A DNA stretch of 5,945 nucleotides. Origin: Deltaproteobacteria bacterium (lineage in GTDB: Bacteria; Desulfobacterota; DSM-4660; Desulfatiglandales; Desulfatiglandaceae). This document shows positions 5,637-5,945 of this stretch, piece by piece. The notes under the pieces are model-generated. The model had not been told where the DNA came from. It ran no database searches and was given only the letters and a program-made list of their open reading frames with translations. How positions within the stretch are numbered: the first letter of the stretch is position 1; each line of letters opens with the position of its first letter. The stretch spans positions 1 through 5,945 of the forward strand of contig JAFCZI010000153.1 of NCBI GenBank assembly GCA_019314425.1. Direction: 5' to 3'. The position numbers and the translations under genes were made by a program.

Positions 5637-5689
5637 TCAAACAATGCGGACATAATCCGGATCCTTTTTTTGGTCCATTATATAGGTCC

Positions 5690-5945
5690 TTGTCATCTAA
5701 AACCCTGTCACAAAAAACAAGAAATCTTTTTGACAGACGCGATGGCTGGAGTATCGATGAAAATTCGGTCCGCGCAGATGCACTTCAAGCAGGGAACCAA
5801 TCCCCGACTGTCTATTCATACCCAAGCGCTTTGCCGACGATCTGCGCTACTACCTCATCGATTACAAGGCTGCCAACGCAACTCTTGACAAGCGTGGCGT
5901 CCCCAATACGCCAGAGGGCACCGAAGCGTGTGCCGCCAAGGAATA
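5690..5945 (+). pseudogene. Unrecognised coding sequence, apparently frame-disrupted, running off the right edge
   Basis: From 5821 to the edge one frame reads like genuine protein (KRFADDLRYYLIDYKAANA, then LDKRGVPNTPEGTEACAAKE), but it is open only back to a stop at 5758-5760 and has no ATG, GTG or TTG start there. Upstream, two other frames look equally plausible. One contains DGWSIDENSVRADALQAGNQ and would join by restoring one C in the CCC at 5821-5823. The other contains MAGVSMKIRSAQMHFKQG (ATG at 5742) and would join by losing one base near 5820. So this is a single-base frameshift, a sequencing error or a truncated relic. I do not recognise the family. The left boundary given is the longest extent of the first alternative. 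Confidence 0.35.

Noticed and set aside
5399..5653. 84-codon minus-strand frame with a hydrophobic segment
   Set aside because: It overlaps the 58-codon plus-strand frame, which has the more natural composition and the same orientation as its upstream neighbour. I cannot fully exclude it.
5645..5667. Possible terminator (CGGA-CATAA-TCCG then a T-run)
   Set aside because: The stem is only 4 bp and is separated from the T-run by the palindromic GGATCC, too weak to call.
1..5945. CRISPR array, tRNA, rRNA, transposase or defence gene cluster
   Set aside because: I found no regularly spaced direct repeats, no tRNA or rRNA sequence and no transposase or nuclease motifs. The right-edge fragment could belong to such a system but is not identifiable.

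Overview
The window looks like accessory or intergenic-rich chromosome from a Gram-negative anaerobe. My best guess is a sulfate-reducing member of the Desulfobacterota. This rests on the anaerobic-type flavoprotein operon and on an intergenic repeat with the end TGATGGTCTCGTAAAAAGTC, which I recall from memory as common in that group. No rRNA, tRNA, CRISPR array or transposase gene is visible.

Left part (1-3026, minus strand): a three-gene operon read right to left. First comes a 486-residue COG0579/GlpA-type FAD dehydrogenase with a C-terminal BFD-like [2Fe-2S] domain. Next is a 412-residue FAD/NAD(P) oxidoreductase. Last is the first 16 codons of a CxxC protein (DUF1667/COG3862 type) that starts in an ATGA overlap and runs off the left edge. 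The trio probably forms an anaerobic glycerol-3-phosphate (or 2-hydroxyacid) dehydrogenase complex. Genes two and three are coupled, but 281 bases separate genes one and two. That gap holds two repeat elements that fold well only as sense RNA.

Middle (3027-3646): a 620-base divergent intergenic region. Its first 284 bases are a MITE-like element with 22-25 bp perfect terminal inverted repeats and a second, nested inverted repeat. One terminus abuts the start codon of the first flavoprotein and contains its only visible Shine-Dalgarno sequence. Beyond it lie a further copy of the dispersed repeat, a candidate leftward promoter, a TTGACA box next to a hairpin, and a good rightward promoter with a 14-bp palindrome.

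Right part (3647-5945, plus strand): a 548-residue nucleotide-sugar dehydrogenase of the UDP-ManNAc/UDP-GlcNAc dehydrogenase type (COG0677), which would make a uronic acid sugar nucleotide for surface polysaccharide. It has an N-terminal extension and an unusual cofactor-binding loop. A 166-base spacer with inverted repeats follows, then an unrecognised 58-codon ORF. At the right edge is coding-like sequence that appears frame-disrupted or 5'-truncated. I found no clear new multi-gene system. The most interesting signals are the repeat elements embedded in the leader and interior of the flavoprotein operon.
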